Positions 5,778-7,045 of a stretch of DNA of 7,045 nucleotides are shown here, in pieces. The notes below the pieces were generated by a model that saw nothing but the letters and a program-made list of their open reading frames with translations, was not told the origin of the DNA and made no database searches. Position 1 is the first letter of the stretch. Each line of letters starts with the position of its first letter. The position numbers and the translations under genes are program-made. Source of the DNA: Candidatus Coatesiibacteriota bacterium (GTDB lineage: Bacteria; B130-G9); the NCBI GenBank assembly GCA_003647755.1, contig QMNL01000082.1, positions 1 to 7,045 of the forward strand, read 5' to 3'.

Positions 5778-5929
5778 CCCCAGATTCCCGACAGGTTCTT
5801 GAGCATTGCTGGCAGCGAAACACGGCAGAAGTGCGCCAGATTATCTTTTTCACGCAACCCTTTCAAATCTCTGCTTCCCGCATTATAGTCGTCTCGATTG
5901 CTCTCATTGAAAGCAGGAAAGGGGAAGAC
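5778..5929 (+). other. Short intergenic region before folD
   Basis: No gene and no clear terminator for the ABC ATPase. TATAGT at 5884-5889 is a plausible -10 element about 40 bp before the folD start, but the hexamer 17 bases upstream (TTTCAA, 5861-5866) is a poor -35. A separate folD promoter is possible, not shown. Confidence 0.3.
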
Positions 5930-6811
5930 ATGGCTGCGATACTGGATGGAAAGGCAACTGCTGCGAGAATCGAACAGGAGCTTGCCGGGCAAGTCGAGGT
6001 GCTGTGGGAGGAACGCGGGGTGCGACCTGGCCTTGCTGCCGTTCTCGTCGGTGAGCACCCTGCCTCGGCCACCTACGTGCGTATGAAGCGGAAGCGAGCC
6101 ACCAAGATTGGTCTTCATTTTGAGCTGCACAAGTTCGCAGCCACGGTAACGAGGGATGAGCTGCACGCGACGATTGTTGAGCTCAACCGGAGCGAGAGTG
6201 TGCACGGGATTCTCGTCCAGCTGCCGCTTCCGGAGCATCTTGATGCGCACGAGGTAATCGATTGGATAGCCCCAGAAAAGGATGTGGACGGACTTACGAC
6301 GCTCAGCCAGGGCCTCTTGTACCGGGGCGAGCCCTGTCTGGCCCCGTGCACGCCCAAGGGGATGATCAGGCTGCTCGATGAGTATGGCATTACTACTGAG
6401 GGCAAGAACGCAGTCGTGATCGGCAGAAGCGAGCTCGTCGGTAGGCCGCTTGCGGTCATGCTTTCCAGCAGGAAGAGGAACGCGACGGTTACAGTTGCGC
6501 ATACCAGGACTCGCAATCTAGGGGAAATAACCCGCCGTGCAGAGATCGTCGCGGTCGCAATTGGTCGAGCTCAGATGCTCGACGCCACCTACTTCGCAGA
6601 CGGCGTTGTGGTGATAGACGCCGGGACCAACGTGGTGCCGTCCAAAGAGTCGAAGACTGGCCGCCGCCTGGTGGGCGACGTCGATTTTGCATCAGTCTCA
6701 AAGATCGCCTCCTACATCACGCCCGTGCCCGGCGGCGTTGGCCCGATGACGGTTTGCATGCTGCTCGAGAACACAGTCGAGGCAGCGCGCTCGATCACGA
6801 GTGGCGGGTAG
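5930..6811 (+). CDS. folD: Bifunctional methylenetetrahydrofolate dehydrogenase / methenyltetrahydrofolate cyclohydrolase
   Basis: A 293-residue cytosolic enzyme that interconverts 5,10-methylene-, 5,10-methenyl- and 10-formyl-tetrahydrofolate using NAD(P), supplying one-carbon units for purines, formyl-methionine and, in some bacteria, acetogenesis. Full family length. It begins with MAAILDGK as FolD proteins do, and has the catalytic Tyr49 and Lys53 in ASATYVRMKRKRA, Gln97 in GILVQLPLP, KDVDG (117-121), the nucleotide-binding VIGRSELVGRP (163-173), the HTRT turn (191-194) and the C-terminal PVPGGVGPMT (265-274). I chose the ATG at 5930 because AGGAAAGGGG lies just upstream; the frame is open back to an ATG at 5831, but the extra 33 residues do not match the family. 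It is 152 bp after the ABC gene on the same strand. Confidence 0.96.
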   Translation: MAAILDGKATAARIEQELAGQVEVLWEERGVRPGLAAVLVGEHPASATYVRMKRKRATKIGLHFELHKFAATVTRDELHATIVELNRSESVHGILVQLPLPEHLDAHEVIDWIAPEKDVDGLTTLSQGLLYRGEPCLAPCTPKGMIRLLDEYGITTEGKNAVVIGRSELVGRPLAVMLSSRKRNATVTVAHTRTRNLGEITRRAEIVAVAIGRAQMLDATYFADGVVVIDAGTNVVPSKESKTGRRLVGDVDFASVSKIASYITPVPGGVGPMTVCMLLENTVEAARSITSGG

Positions 6812-7045
6812 CGCCCTCTTCCGCCTGCGAATAAGGGTTTCCCGGTCTGTAGAAGATGCTCTGGATCTGATATGAGCAAGATGCAGATATAACGTTGTGA
6901 AGGGACGTGACGGGCTGGCAACGTCGGGTTCACTTGGGTCAGGCTCGCCCAGTCAGTTGCGGTTGAATGCGGGCAGACTGGAAGGTCCGTCCTACACCCC
7001 TGCTGCACAACCCAATAATCACATTGACGCAAATGGTTCTTGCCC
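6812..7045. other. Right-hand end of window without a supported gene
   Basis: Directly after folD there is a weak hairpin, GGCG-ggtag-CGCC, without a T-run, so no intrinsic terminator is evident. A frame starting with GTG at 6897 is open to the window end (about 50 codons, rich in Gly, Ser and Pro), but it has no visible ribosome binding site and no recognisable motif. I do not call it a gene. A minus-strand frame across this region runs into folD and is a shadow. Confidence 0.5.

Noticed and set aside
5831..5929. Upstream ATG start giving folD 33 extra residues
   Set aside because: FolD proteins begin at the MAAILDGK-type sequence, and the strong ribosome binding site lies directly before the ATG at 5930.
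5690..6502. 270-codon minus-strand frame across the ABC/folD junction
   Set aside because: It overlaps the end of one real gene and most of folD, and has no recognisable domain.
6803..6816. Hairpin GGCG-ggtag-CGCC at the folD stop as a terminator
   Set aside because: Only four base pairs and no T-run.
6897..7045. GTG-initiated frame open to the window end
   Set aside because: No ribosome binding site, no motif, and about 50 open codons are not unusual at this base composition.

Overview
The window is about 57% G+C by eye, densely coding, and reads as a chromosomal segment of an uncultured or little-studied bacterium. Starts include one TTG, and ribosome binding sites are good (GGGAGG, AGGTGA, AGGA/GGGGA). 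Nothing fixes the phylum. A DapL-type aminotransferase, a bacterial ILEI/PANDER-domain membrane protein and a palindromic intergenic repeat are all compatible with a deep-branching Gram-negative-like or candidate phylum, but that is inference. I see no insertion sequence, phage gene, tRNA, rRNA or CRISPR array.

Layout. On the minus strand, 1-1018 is the 5' part of a membrane-anchored protein with TPR-like helices and an ILEI/FAM3-like domain at the window edge. Its gene diverges from everything else. A 473-bp non-coding region (1019-1491) separates it from the plus-strand genes. This region holds a candidate promoter on each side and structured repeats, including two tandem hairpins that differ only by a compensatory base-pair change. 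From 1492 onward every gene is on the plus strand: a DapL-like PLP aminotransferase (1492-2655); 10 bp later a 744-residue fusion of an ATP-grasp ligase with a cysteine cluster and an FMN-dependent alpha-hydroxyacid-dehydrogenase-like barrel (2666-4900); then a STAR1/FetA-like ABC ATPase (5007-5777) and folD (5930-6811). The last 234 bases contain no gene I can support.

How they work together. The aminotransferase and the fusion protein are almost certainly co-transcribed, because the Shine-Dalgarno of the second starts on the last base of the stop codon of the first. The aminotransferase alone would be read as LL-diaminopimelate aminotransferase (lysine and peptidoglycan synthesis). Its tight coupling to an amino-acid-ligase-like ATP-grasp/flavoenzyme fusion raises the alternative that the pair makes or modifies an amino-acid-derived compound. 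The ABC ATPase has no permease gene in the window, and folD is housekeeping one-carbon metabolism; both may simply lie downstream. The fusion protein is the most promising candidate for undescribed biochemistry here. It keeps the catalytic Lys/His/Arg of the flavin family, lacks the substrate tyrosines, and carries a ferredoxin-like CxxCxxCxxxxCP cluster at the domain junction.
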